Source of the DNA: Streptomyces sp. Go-475
GTDB taxonomy: Bacteria > Actinomycetota > Actinomycetes > Streptomycetales > Streptomycetaceae
Assembly: GCF_003330845.1 (NCBI RefSeq)
Contig: NZ_CP026121.1
Coordinates: 4,383,501-4,447,500, forward strand
Length of the DNA: 64,000 nucleotides
Direction of reading: 5' to 3'
The position numbers were made by a program, and so were the translations under genes. The notes beneath the pieces were generated by a model, which did not search any database, was not told the origin of the DNA, and worked only from the letters and a program-made list of their open reading frames with translations. Of this stretch, positions 49,354-57,666 are shown one piece after another. The stretch's first letter is position 1, and the number at the start of each line of letters is the position of its first letter.

Positions 49354-50670
49354 TTGCGCATCGCCCGGCTTCTCGGCACCGTCCTGGGCACCACGCTGCT
49401 GACGACCACCGCCGTACTGACCGCGCCCGCCCAGGCCGCACCGTCCGCACCACCGTCCACCTCCTCAGACCGCGCCTCCCTCGACGAGGCCGGGTTGCAG
49501 GACTCGCTGGACGCCGCGCACGAGGCGGGCCTGTACGGCGTCTTCTCCGCCGTCCGGGACGGCCGCGAGCGGTGGGCCGGCGCCTCCGGAGCGGCCGACG
49601 TGGCCACCGGGCGGCCCGTCACACCGGGCATGCGGCAGCGGGTGGGCAGCATCAGCAAGACCTTCACCGCCGTGGCCGTGCTCCAGCAGGTGGAGCGGGG
49701 CCGGATCCGGCTGGACGCGCCCGTCGCCGACTACCTCCCCGACCTGATACCCGGCGAGCGCGGCCGGCAGATCACCGTCCGGATGCTCCTCAACCACACC
49801 AGCGGGATCGGCGACCACGTCCTGCCCGCCTTCCCCTCCCTGCTGCGGAACTCGCCGGCCAGCCTCGACGAGGAACGCTTCCGCTCCATCCCGCCCGAGG
49901 AACTGGTCCGGCTGGGCCTCGCCGCCCCCGCCACCGGACGCCCCGGCGAGGTGCCCGGGACGTACTCCAACACCAACTACGTCATCGCCGGGCTGCTGCT
50001 GGAGAAGGTCACCGGCCAGGATTCGGACGCGTACATCACCCGCCACGTCATCGACCGGGCCGGGCTGCGCCACACGTACCTGCCGCGCACGCCGTACATC
50101 AAGGGCCCGCACCCGCGGATGTACGAGGCGCTGTACGGCCTGATCGACCCGCCCCGCGACTACAGCGTCTACGACATGTCCTGGATCCGCTCGGCGGGCG
50201 CGCTCGTCTCCACCATGGACGACCTGAACCGCTTCTACCGCGCCCTGCTCGGCGGGAAGCTGCTGGGCGAGGCCGCCCTCGGCGAGATGATGCGCACGGT
50301 GCCCGTCAGCGGCATGGAGTACGGCCTCGGCATCTACACCGTGGAGCTGCGCGGCTGCGGCCGCTTCTGGGGTCACAACGGCGCGGTGTTCGGCGCCGGC
50401 ACGTTCGCGCTGACCAGCCAGGACGGCAAGCGCCAGGTCGCCTTCGCGCAGAACCTGATGAAGTACCAGAGCCTCGACGAGAACGGCCGCCCGCTGCCGC
50501 ACCCGATCGACGACGCCCTCAGCCGGCACATCGTCCGAGCCCTCTGCCCGGACACCGGCACGGCCGCTCCCACGGCGCGGGACGCCCGGAGCGCGCTGTC
50601 CGAACTGCTGCCCGGAATCAACCATTCTCAGTTGACCAGCAGCCTCAAGTTTGATCAGGTGTCTCCTTAG
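49354..50670 (+). CDS. Secreted serine hydrolase (class C beta-lactamase/DD-peptidase family)
   Basis: 438 residues from a TTG at 49354 behind AAGGAAGGGG. Signal peptide LLGTVLGTTLLTTTAVLTAPAQAA. Catalytic SxxK is VGSISKTFTAV (near residue 104), YxN is TYSNTNYV (near 207), and the third box HNGAVFGAG is of the HxG type. The MLLNHTSGIGDH motif is typical of PF00144. Most likely an exported D-Ala-D-Ala carboxypeptidase/esterase rather than a true AmpC. The next gene starts 73 nt later on the same strand. Confidence 0.9.
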   Translation: MRIARLLGTVLGTTLLTTTAVLTAPAQAAPSAPPSTSSDRASLDEAGLQDSLDAAHEAGLYGVFSAVRDGRERWAGASGAADVATGRPVTPGMRQRVGSISKTFTAVAVLQQVERGRIRLDAPVADYLPDLIPGERGRQITVRMLLNHTSGIGDHVLPAFPSLLRNSPASLDEERFRSIPPEELVRLGLAAPATGRPGEVPGTYSNTNYVIAGLLLEKVTGQDSDAYITRHVIDRAGLRHTYLPRTPYIKGPHPRMYEALYGLIDPPRDYSVYDMSWIRSAGALVSTMDDLNRFYRALLGGKLLGEAALGEMMRTVPVSGMEYGLGIYTVELRGCGRFWGHNGAVFGAGTFALTSQDGKRQVAFAQNLMKYQSLDENGRPLPHPIDDALSRHIVRALCPDTGTAAPTARDARSALSELLPGINHSQLTSSLKFDQVSP

Positions 50671-50743
50671 TCTTGTTCGATTCTGATCGAGCGATGTCTG
50701 GCTCCCAGGGGGGGAGCTTGTGACGAGTTGGGGAGTTCCCTTG

Positions 50744-52648
50744 ATGCATCACGATTCCGTCGTGCTGCGCCGGGCCGGGGTCCGGCGCGGCGCGGCCGCC
50801 CTGGCCTTCGCGGCCCTGGCCGCCGGCACGGCACTGACGGGCGCTCCGGCCGCCACGGCCGCCGGCAGCGAGGTGCTCGCCGGGAAGGCCTGCACGCCGA
50901 CGCAGGGCTTCTCCGGGTGCCGGCTCTTCGACCCGACCGGTGCCCGCGAGGAGTTCCAGGTCCCGGCCGGCGTCACGGCGCTGGACGTGCGGGCCTGGGG
51001 CCAGGGCGGCGAGGGCACCCCCCACGCCAACGGCGGCGCGGGCGGCTACACCGCGGGCTCGCTCAGCGTCACGCCCGGGGAGCGGCTGTCGGTCGCGGTC
51101 GGCGTGCAGGGCTTCGGTGACGCGCTCGGCGGCAAGGGCGGCGGCAAGGGCGGAGCCGTCGGCGGCAACAGCAGCGGCGTCCGCGACGGCGACGGCAAGC
51201 CGCTGCTCATCGCCGCCGGGGGCGGCGGCGGTGGGTACGGTTACGGGGAGACCGGTCAGGGCGGTCCCGGCGGCGGTGAGCGCGGCCAGGACGACACCGA
51301 GTCCGAGCGCGGCGGCAAGGGCGCGGCGGGTGACAGCGGTGGCGCGGGCGGCGGCAACGGCTCCTCGGGCGCCGACGCGTCCGGCGGCGGCAAGGGCGGT
51401 GCGGGCGGCTCCGGTTCCGGCGGCGAGGGCGGTGGCGGCGGCGCCGGCCACGCGGGCGGCGGCGGTGGCGGCGGTACCGACGACGAGCGGGGTGACGTCG
51501 GCAGCGGCGGGGGCGGCAGCAGCTACGTCGACCCGCAGCGCGTGAGCGACGCGCGGCTGCTGACCGGCAAGCGCACGGTGCCCGCCGCGAAGGACGACCC
51601 GTTCTGGCAGGGCTCCGGCGAGCCGGTGCGCGGCGGGATCGGCGAGGGCGGTGTCAACACCGACCTCGCCGGCCACGGTCGCGTCGTGTTCCAGTGGAAG
51701 ACCCCCGCGATCGCGGAGCTGGTCCAGGTCTCCGGCGCCGGGCAGACCACGCAGCCGGGCGGCGGCGCCGACCCGGTGGCCGTGGTGGCGCGGGACAAGG
51801 CGGGCAACCCGGTGGAGAACGCCTCCGTCACCTTCACCATCGACGACCCGGACAAGCTGGGCGCCTACTTCTACCTCAAGGGCGGTGCCGACACCACGAA
51901 GCTGGCGGTGCCGACCGACGCGCGGGGCCGGGCCCAGTCCCCGCTGATCGAGTCGGGCGGCGGCTCCCGTGAGGGCGAGTTCGCCATCCGCGCGGAGGTC
52001 GACGGCGTGTCGACGGTCTTCACCGTGACGGTGAAGAAGTCGGCCTACGTCGTGTCCGTGGCGGGCGGTGACGACCAGCGGGCCGAACAGGGCGAGGACT
52101 TCGCCGAGGCGCTGACGGCCAAGGTGGTCAAGTCCGGCACCGCGGCACCGGCCGGCACGGAGGTCGAGTTCCGCGTCGAGGACGACAGCGAGGACGCGCC
52201 CCGCTTCGAGGGCGGCGAGCAGGTCGTCCGCGTGAAGACCGACGAGCGGGGCGAGGCCACGGCACCGGCCCTGACCGCCGGCGAGGGCACGGGCACCTAC
52301 ACCGTCGCCGCGTCGGTGGGCGACGCCATGGCCCAGTTCGCCGTCGAGGTCGTCCCCGGTGACGGCACCGGCGACCCGAGCCCGGACCCCTCCGGCTCCC
52401 CGAGCCCCTCGGCGACCCCGAGCCCCTCGCCCAGCACCAGCACGGGCACCTCCGGCACGACCGGCGGCACCGGTACCTCCGGCACCTCCACCACGGGCGG
52501 CACGTCGACGAACCTCGACACCGGCAGCCTCGCCTCCACGGGCGCCGGCGGCATCGGCCTGCTGCTCGCGGTGGCGGCGGGCCTGGCCGCGGTGGGCTTC
52601 GCGGCCTTCCGCTTCGGGCCGCGCCTGCGGCTCCGCTCGCGCGACTGA
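50744..52648 (+). CDS. Glycine-rich secreted surface protein with Ig-like domains and LASTG sorting signal
   Basis: 634 residues from the ATG at 50744; a GTG at 50720 is a second option. Signal peptide ends near TALTGAPAATAAG. An about 250-residue Gly-rich region (GGAGGYTAGSLSVTPGERLSVAVG; long Gly/Ser runs; GSGGGGSSYVDPQRV) resembles the glycine-rich domain of secreted adhesins. Two Ig-like (BIG-type) modules follow (DPVAVVARDKAGNPVENASVTFTI; AYVVSVAGGDDQRAEQGEDFAEALTAKVV), then a Ser/Thr/Pro linker and the sorting signal LASTG, a helix and RLRLRSRD. Wall-anchored by a class E sortase, presumably. Confidence 0.85.
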   Translation: MHHDSVVLRRAGVRRGAAALAFAALAAGTALTGAPAATAAGSEVLAGKACTPTQGFSGCRLFDPTGAREEFQVPAGVTALDVRAWGQGGEGTPHANGGAGGYTAGSLSVTPGERLSVAVGVQGFGDALGGKGGGKGGAVGGNSSGVRDGDGKPLLIAAGGGGGGYGYGETGQGGPGGGERGQDDTESERGGKGAAGDSGGAGGGNGSSGADASGGGKGGAGGSGSGGEGGGGGAGHAGGGGGGGTDDERGDVGSGGGGSSYVDPQRVSDARLLTGKRTVPAAKDDPFWQGSGEPVRGGIGEGGVNTDLAGHGRVVFQWKTPAIAELVQVSGAGQTTQPGGGADPVAVVARDKAGNPVENASVTFTIDDPDKLGAYFYLKGGADTTKLAVPTDARGRAQSPLIESGGGSREGEFAIRAEVDGVSTVFTVTVKKSAYVVSVAGGDDQRAEQGEDFAEALTAKVVKSGTAAPAGTEVEFRVEDDSEDAPRFEGGEQVVRVKTDERGEATAPALTAGEGTGTYTVAASVGDAMAQFAVEVVPGDGTGDPSPDPSGSPSPSATPSPSPSTSTGTSGTTGGTGTSGTSTTGGTSTNLDTGSLASTGAGGIGLLLAVAAGLAAVGFAAFRFGPRLRLRSRD

Positions 52649-52659
52649 CGTAACGTCAC

Positions 52660-52699
52660 CCGACTGCCCGCACCCGGTCCACCGGGTGCGGGCAGTCGG
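52660..52699 (+). terminator. Terminator after the LASTG protein gene
   Basis: A perfect 19-bp stem (52660-52678 with 52681-52699) and 2-nt loop, 11 nt after the stop. Confidence 0.85.
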
Positions 52700-52790
52700 C
52701 GTTCCGGGGGCCGGGGTGCCGGACACCGCGACCGCCGCTCCTCCTGCGCCGGTGCCCGCGCCGGCCCTTCGCCTCGGGCGCGCGGCTCGT

Positions 52791-52824
52791 GGTGACGTTC
52801 GGCGGCGGCCGGTAACCTCGCCGT
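52791..52824 (+). promoter_or_regulatory. Promoter of the rlmA leader
   Basis: GGTGAC (52791-52796), 16-nt spacer, TAACCT (52813-52818). The transcription start would fall on or next to the ATG at 52825, giving a leaderless first ORF. Confidence 0.55.
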
Positions 52825-52866
52825 ATGGCTCTGGCTTGCAACGCCCTGCCGCACTGCTTCCTCTGA
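52825..52866 (+). CDS. 13-codon leader ORF ahead of the 23S rRNA methyltransferase
   Basis: ATG to TGA reads MALACNALPHCFL. It has no ribosome site but follows a -10-like TAACCT by 6 nt, so it is probably translated from a leaderless transcript. A 16-bp hairpin starts 9 nt after the stop codon, then the methyltransferase gene. A short ORF plus terminator ahead of a ribosome-modifying resistance enzyme is the usual plan for antibiotic-sensed attenuation. Confidence 0.6.
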   Translation: MALACNALPHCFL

Positions 52867-52875
52867 CGCGGCGGT

Positions 52876-52912
52876 GAGGACGGCGACGTGAACCGCTCAC
52901 GTCGCCGTCCTC
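52876..52912 (+). terminator. Putative attenuator hairpin ahead of rlmA
   Basis: A perfect 16-bp stem (52876-52891 with 52897-52912) and 5-nt loop, located between the 13-codon ORF and the methyltransferase start. Confidence 0.7.
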
Positions 52913-53045
52913 GGCGCGTCCGCCTCCGGCCGCCACCGACGCCCCGCCGAGGGCGCCGCGGCCGGACCGCGGGCGCCGTGACTCACCGTCCACCGCCCGC
53001 ACGCGGCCCGGCGCTCCGCCGCGCCGCGTCGTCCTGGAGCATGCC

Positions 53046-53918
53046 ATGCCCTCGGGTCCCACCCGCCTGCCGTCCGACCGGCTGCTGACCGTCCTGACCT
53101 GCCCCCTGTGCCGAGCCGGCCTCGACCGGGCCGACGGCGCCCTGCGCTGCCCCGGCCGGCACGCCTTCGACATCGCCCGCCACGGCTACGTCAGCCTGCT
53201 GACCGGCCACCGGCGCGCGCCGAGCGCCGACTCGGCCGACATGGTCCGGTGCCGCGCCGCGTTCCTGCGCGCCGGGCACTACGACCCGCTCGTCCGCGCC
53301 CTCGCGGGCCTCGCCACCGAACTGGCCCCGCCCGACGCCACCGTGCTGGACGCCGGCGCGGGCACCGGCCACTACCTGGCCGCCGTCCTGGACGCCCTCC
53401 CCGGGGCCCTGGGCGTCGGTCTGGACACCTCCGCCGCCGCCCTGCGCGCCACGGCCCGCGCCCACCCCCGCGCGGAGGCCGCCGGCTGGGACGTCTGGCG
53501 GCCCTGGCCCGTGCGCACCGGCGCCGCCGACCTCGTCCTCAACGTCTTCGCGCCCCGCAACGGGCCGGAGTTCCACCGGGTCCTGAGGCCCGACGGCGCC
53601 CTGCTCGTCGTCACGCCCACCGGCCGGCACCTGCGCGAACTGCACCAGCCGCTCGGGCTGCTGGGGGTCGACGCCAGGAAGGAGGAACGCCTGCGCCGGA
53701 CCCTGTCGGCCGCCTTCCGGCCCGACCGCGCGGAGCCGCTGGAGTACGCCATGACCCTCACGGCCGAGGATGTCACCAGCCTGGTGGCCATGACCCCGAC
53801 CGCGCATCACCTCGGCCCGGAGGAACTGCGGCGCAGGGTCGCGGAGTCGGGGACGCCGGTGCGGGTGACCGCCTCGTTCCTGGTGTCGGTGTACCGGCCC
53901 CGCCGCTCAGGTCAGTAG
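53046..53918 (+). CDS. 23S rRNA (guanine-N1) methyltransferase, RlmA/TlrB-like
   Basis: 290 residues. The N-terminal zinc knuckle CPLCRAGL...LRCPGRHAFDIARHGYVSLL is diagnostic of RlmA enzymes. The Rossmann methyltransferase follows with SAM motif I VLDAGAGTGHYLAAVL and DLVLNVFAPRN (the family's NxFxP-type region). RlmA-I methylates G745 and the Gram-positive RlmA-II (TlrB, MyrA) G748 in the exit tunnel, giving tylosin/mycinamicin tolerance. The subtype cannot be fixed here, but G748 is expected for an actinobacterium. Its 3' end overlaps the opposing DUF4328 gene by 7 bp. Regulation is probably by the upstream leader. Confidence 0.88.
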   Translation: MPSGPTRLPSDRLLTVLTCPLCRAGLDRADGALRCPGRHAFDIARHGYVSLLTGHRRAPSADSADMVRCRAAFLRAGHYDPLVRALAGLATELAPPDATVLDAGAGTGHYLAAVLDALPGALGVGLDTSAAALRATARAHPRAEAAGWDVWRPWPVRTGAADLVLNVFAPRNGPEFHRVLRPDGALLVVTPTGRHLRELHQPLGLLGVDARKEERLRRTLSAAFRPDRAEPLEYAMTLTAEDVTSLVAMTPTAHHLGPEELRRRVAESGTPVRVTASFLVSVYRPRRSGQ

Positions 53919-54571
53919 CCCCCGCGGGCGATGTGCTCCTGCTGCGCCGCCGTCAGCGTGCGGACCACGAGGGCGGCGGCCGCCGCAGCGGCGATGATCA
54001 GCAGGTCGGCGATGAGCAGGGGCACCACGCCGGTGTAGGCGCGGGCGATGACCTCGTCCGTGGAGTCGGAGTAGACCAGCCCCACTCCGCCCGCCATGCC
54101 GGCCAGCCACAGGCCCCACCACCAGTTGACGACGGAGGGCAGCCGCCGGTCGGGGAAGACCGACCGGTGGACGTCCGCGACCATGCCCCGGGGGATCCAG
54201 AGGTTCCCGACGGGCACGACCCAGCCCAGGAAGAGCCAGCCGTACGCGTAGCGCGGCGCCGTGCCCGACAGGGCCCGCGCGTTGTCCCGTACGCGGTCCA
54301 GCCAGAGCAGGAACGCGACGGCGCAGACCAGCGTGACGGCGGCGCTCAGGGAGGCGACCACGTGGTAGGAGTCCTCCAGGGCGGTCGGGAGCCGGTGCTC
54401 CGGCCCGCCGGACGCCGGCTGCCCGGCCAGGGCGAGCCGGACGTGCCACACCGCCCGGGCCGCCAGGACGACGGCTGCGAGCCCGAGTCCGACGACGGCA
54501 CAGTGGGCCGCGCCGCGGATCGGGCGCAGGGCGGGAGCGGGGGCGGCGGGGCGGGTTTCCTGATCGGTCAC
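53912..54571 (-). CDS. DUF4328-domain membrane protein
   Basis: 219 residues, GTG start at 54571. About five helices; the conserved DUF4328 core is VAFLLWLDRVRDNARAL, YAYGWLFLGWVVPVGNLWIPRGMVADVHR and VVNWWWGLWLAG. Function unknown. Last gene of a tight four-gene run on this strand (PBP, beta-lactamase, DUF952, DUF4328), only 4 nt after DUF952. Confidence 0.87.
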   Translation of the reverse strand: MTDQETRPAAPAPALRPIRGAAHCAVVGLGLAAVVLAARAVWHVRLALAGQPASGGPEHRLPTALEDSYHVVASLSAAVTLVCAVAFLLWLDRVRDNARALSGTAPRYAYGWLFLGWVVPVGNLWIPRGMVADVHRSVFPDRRLPSVVNWWWGLWLAGMAGGVGLVYSDSTDEVIARAYTGVVPLLIADLLIIAAAAAAALVVRTLTAAQQEHIARGGY

Positions 54572-54575
54572 CCGC

Positions 54576-54938
54576 TCATCTTGTCGTACTGAGTTTCGAG
54601 GCCTTGCCCGCCCCGTCCCACCGCACCTCCAGGACGTGGTCGACCGCCTCCCGGTCGAGGGGGCCGAACACGTGCGGGAACAGGGTGTCGCCGCTGACGC
54701 CGGGCGGCGGGGCGGGGGCCGCCGCCTCCCACTCCACCCTCGCCGTGAGGCGCGCCTCGTCGAGGGCGAGGACCAGCAGCGGCCTGGGCGCGTCCCGGTA
54801 GAAGGCGTTGACGACGGCCAGCGTGGTCGCCTCGTCCGGGGAGCAGTGCACGAAGCCCTCCTCGGCGAGGGAGGCGGGGGCGTAGGGCCGCTCCGGGGCG
54901 CTGTTCCAGACGGTGTGCGGCACGACGTGATAGATCAT
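54576..54938 (-). CDS. DUF952-family protein
   Basis: 120 residues covering one DUF952 domain (PF06108): MIYHVVPHTVWNS, LAEEGFVHCSPDEATTLAVVNAFY, LLVLALDEARLTARVEWE and LFPHVFGPLDREAVDHVL. Small cytoplasmic protein; the fold resembles ADP-ribosyltransferase-like glutathione-transferase fusions, but no activity is established. It starts 8 nt beyond the beta-lactamase stop, so it is co-transcribed. Confidence 0.9.
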   Translation of the reverse strand: MIYHVVPHTVWNSAPERPYAPASLAEEGFVHCSPDEATTLAVVNAFYRDAPRPLLVLALDEARLTARVEWEAAAPAPPPGVSGDTLFPHVFGPLDREAVDHVLEVRWDGAGKASKLSTTR

Positions 54939-54946
54939 GGCCCCCG

Positions 54947-55906
54947 TTATAGCCCCCGGCCGAGGGCGGCGACCGTCCGGCGGGTCGTCTCGGCGATCAG
55001 GGCGTCCGAGGGCTCGGCGTCGCGGCCGGGGCGGTCGGTCATGACGGCCAGGACGAGCGGTTCGGCGCGCGGCGGGTGGACGACCGCGATGTCGTTGGCC
55101 CGGCCGTAGTCGCCCGTGCCCGTCTTGTCGGCCACCTTCCAGCCCCGGGGGAGTCCGGCCCGGATGCGGCGGGCGCCGACGGCGGTGGCGTTGCGGGAGA
55201 GCCAGTCCATGAGCAGCGCGCGGTCGCGGGCGGGCAGGGCGGTGCCCAGGAGGAGCCGGTGGAAGTCGGTGGCGATCGCCCGGGGGGTGGTGGTGTCGCT
55301 GGGGTCGTCCGGCGGTACGTCGTGCAGTTCGGGCTCGTAGTGGTCCATGCGGCTCACCTTGTCGCCGAGTCCGCGCAGGTAGGCGGTGAGCTGCGCGGGG
55401 CCGCCGATCTCGCGCATCAGCAGGTTGCCGGCCGCGCCGTCGCTGAAGCGGACGGCGGCGTCGCAGAGCTGGCGGAGGGTCATGCCGGTCGCGAGGTGCC
55501 TGCCGGTGATCGGCGTGGTGGAGCGGAGGTCGGCCCGGGTGTAGGTGACGCGCCGGTCCAGGTCGTGCGGGGAGCGGTGGTGCAGGACCGCCGCGGCGGC
55601 CAGGGCCTTGAAGGTCGAGCAGAAGGCGAAGCGCTCGTCGGCCCGGTGCACGACCGTGGCGCCGGTGCCGGTCGCGAGGGCGTGGACGCCGATCCGGGCG
55701 CCGTACGCGCGCTCCAGGTCCGCCAGCAGGGGCCGGTGCACCGGCGGGCGCTCCGACGCCGGGGCGGACCGGGTTGCCGGGGCGGATCGGTCCGCGCGGC
55801 CGGCGGGCGGGTCGTCCGTGCCGCAGGCGGCGACGGGGAGCAGGGCCGCGGCGGCCAGGAAGGCGCGGCGGGAGGAGGAGGCGGGCGCGGACCGGTCGGC
55901 GGACAT
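54947..55906 (-). CDS. Class A beta-lactamase, lipoprotein type
   Basis: 319 residues from the ATG at 55906 behind GGAGC. The N-terminus combines a twin-arginine start (SSRRAFLAAAALLPVAAC) with a lipobox Cys, so it may be a Tat lipoprotein. Active-site elements: STFK in FAFCSTFKALA, the SDN loop as SDG (RFSDGAAGN), the omega-loop Glu in YEPELHDV, and KTGTGDYG. SDN to SDG is a known but uncommon variant. It hydrolyses penicillins outside the membrane. It is 35 nt downstream of the PBP gene and probably under control of the divergent LysR/BlaB-like pair. Confidence 0.93.
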   Translation of the reverse strand: MSADRSAPASSSRRAFLAAAALLPVAACGTDDPPAGRADRSAPATRSAPASERPPVHRPLLADLERAYGARIGVHALATGTGATVVHRADERFAFCSTFKALAAAAVLHHRSPHDLDRRVTYTRADLRSTTPITGRHLATGMTLRQLCDAAVRFSDGAAGNLLMREIGGPAQLTAYLRGLGDKVSRMDHYEPELHDVPPDDPSDTTTPRAIATDFHRLLLGTALPARDRALLMDWLSRNATAVGARRIRAGLPRGWKVADKTGTGDYGRANDIAVVHPPRAEPLVLAVMTDRPGRDAEPSDALIAETTRRTVAALGRGL

Positions 55907-55941
55907 ACGGGGTGCTCCGTTCACTGGGGTTCCGTTCGCTC

Positions 55942-57582
55942 TCACTCGGGATCGCCGGGCACGGCCGCCAGCAGGGCGCGGACGGCCGGTCCGGCCGAGC
56001 CGCCGCCGGTGACGCCCTCCTCGACGACGCAGGCCACGGCGACGTTGCCGCGGTGGGCGACGAGCCAGCCGTTGTTGTCCTGCTCCTCGGACACCTCGGC
56101 GGTGCCGGTCTTGGCGCCGATCTCGCCGGGCAGGTCGGCGAGGATCCGCGCGGTGCCGTCGGTGACGGTGGCCCGCAGCATCTCGCGCAGCTGCGTGACG
56201 ACGCCCTTCGGCAGCGGCGTCGTCTCGGTCGTGTCCTCGGTGCCGTCGACGAGCGAGGGCTGGCGGAAGGTGCCGGAGACGGCCGTCGCGGTGACGGACG
56301 CCATGATCAGCGGGTTGGCCTGCACCCGGCCCTGCCCGATCATCGAGGCGGCCTTCTCCGTCTCGTCCTTCGGCACCGGCACCGAACCGTCGTACGAGGG
56401 AGCCCCGATGTGCCATTCCTGGCCCACGCCGAAGTGGGTGCGGGCCACGTCGCCCAGCTCCCCGTCGTCGAGCCGGTCGCGCAGGCTGATGAAGGCGGTG
56501 TTGCACGACTCGGTGAAGTCCTTGCGGAAGGTGGCGCCCGGATGCTCGGACAGCTCCACGTTCTGGAACCGCTTGCCCACCGTGAGGTACTTGGGGCAGT
56601 CCACGACGTCGTCCGGCGCGACGGCGTCCCCGATCAGCAGGGCGCTGCTGGTGACGATCTTCCAGGTGGAGCCGGGCGCGTAGGTGCCGGACAGGGCGCG
56701 GTTGAAGCCGGACGACGGGGAGTTGGCCACGGCCAGGATCTCGCCGTCGTCGATGCGCAGCGCGACCAGCGCGGCGTTCTTGCCGTCGGCGTGGGCGGCG
56801 AGGGCCCGCTCCGCGGCGGACTGCCAGTCGGCGTCGAGGGTCGTGCGAACGGGGCCGTCGTCCCGGACGGTCCGCGCGCCGAACCGGGCCTCCGTGCGCT
56901 CCACCTTCCCGGTGGCCCGGTCGACCAGGTGGATCGCGCCGCGCCCGCCCGAACCGGCGCCGTCGCCCCCGCCGAGCCGGGTCATCAGAGGCGCGAGGGA
57001 GGGATACGCGTCGCCGGACATGCGCGTGCCCTGCCGGTCGGTGACCTCGGGGGGCCTCGTCTCCTCGCGGTCCAGGCGGAACTTCTCGGTGTCGCTCAGG
57101 CGCGGGTGGACGAGGGACAGCGTCCAGTCCACCTTCCAGGTGCCGTCGCCCTGCTCGCGCAGCGGCAGCTCCGACTTGTACGTCCAGGTGCCGAGGCCGG
57201 TGACGGGCATCCTGGCGGTGAACGGGACGGTGACCCTGCCGTCCCCGGCCTCGGCCGCGGATCCTGCCGTGAGCTGGGGCTCGTCGATGTCGAGCCCGGC
57301 GGTGAAGCTGTCCAGCACGCGCTCGGCCGTGCCCGGGCTGGTCGTACGGCCCGCCGCGCTCGGCATACGGCCGGCGGCCCAGTCGGCGAGGAACGCGCGG
57401 GCCTGTTTCCCGGCCGCCGGATCGGGCCCGGTGTCCCGCTCGAAGGGCCCGAGACCCGCCGCGTACGCCCCGCCCGCGACGGCGGCCAGCGCCACCGCCC
57501 CGGCGATGACGGCCCGCGGGGCCCGGCGGCGCGGCCCCGGTGCGCCGGTGGTGACGCGCGTGTGGTCGGCATGAGTGTCCAT
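55942..57582 (-). CDS. Penicillin-binding protein (class B transpeptidase with MecA_N-like domain)
   Basis: 546 residues from the ATG at 57582. One N-terminal helix (AVIAGAVALAAVAGGAYAAG), an NTF2-like MecA_N domain (about 50-165, KQARAFLADWAAGRM; WKVDWTLSLVHPRLSDTEKF), a dimerisation-like linker, and the transpeptidase domain with STWK (YAPGSTWKIVTSSA), SCN (FTESCNTAF) and KTGTA. This is the MecA/PBP3-like layout, here heading an operon with a class A beta-lactamase. It may act as a low-affinity backup transpeptidase or as a decoy or sensor for beta-lactams. That role is inferred. Confidence 0.92.
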   Translation of the reverse strand: MDTHADHTRVTTGAPGPRRRAPRAVIAGAVALAAVAGGAYAAGLGPFERDTGPDPAAGKQARAFLADWAAGRMPSAAGRTTSPGTAERVLDSFTAGLDIDEPQLTAGSAAEAGDGRVTVPFTARMPVTGLGTWTYKSELPLREQGDGTWKVDWTLSLVHPRLSDTEKFRLDREETRPPEVTDRQGTRMSGDAYPSLAPLMTRLGGGDGAGSGGRGAIHLVDRATGKVERTEARFGARTVRDDGPVRTTLDADWQSAAERALAAHADGKNAALVALRIDDGEILAVANSPSSGFNRALSGTYAPGSTWKIVTSSALLIGDAVAPDDVVDCPKYLTVGKRFQNVELSEHPGATFRKDFTESCNTAFISLRDRLDDGELGDVARTHFGVGQEWHIGAPSYDGSVPVPKDETEKAASMIGQGRVQANPLIMASVTATAVSGTFRQPSLVDGTEDTTETTPLPKGVVTQLREMLRATVTDGTARILADLPGEIGAKTGTAEVSEEQDNNGWLVAHRGNVAVACVVEEGVTGGGSAGPAVRALLAAVPGDPE

Positions 57583-57640
57583 GCGCCGAGGACAGCAGCG
57601 GCCCGGCATCCTGTCCAAGACCGGTATCGGTGTCGAATCA

Positions 57641-57655
57641 ATATCCAGTCGATAT
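57641..57655. promoter_or_regulatory. LysR-type operator between PBP and LysR genes
   Basis: ATATCCAGTCGATAT is a 15-bp inverted repeat with T-N11-A geometry in the 84-nt divergent gap. A -10-like TATGAT (57653-57658) for the LysR gene overlaps it, fitting autorepression; TATCGGTGTCGA upstream may be a second half-site set for activation of the PBP operon. Confidence 0.65.
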
Positions 57656-57666
57656 GATCGCTGCTC

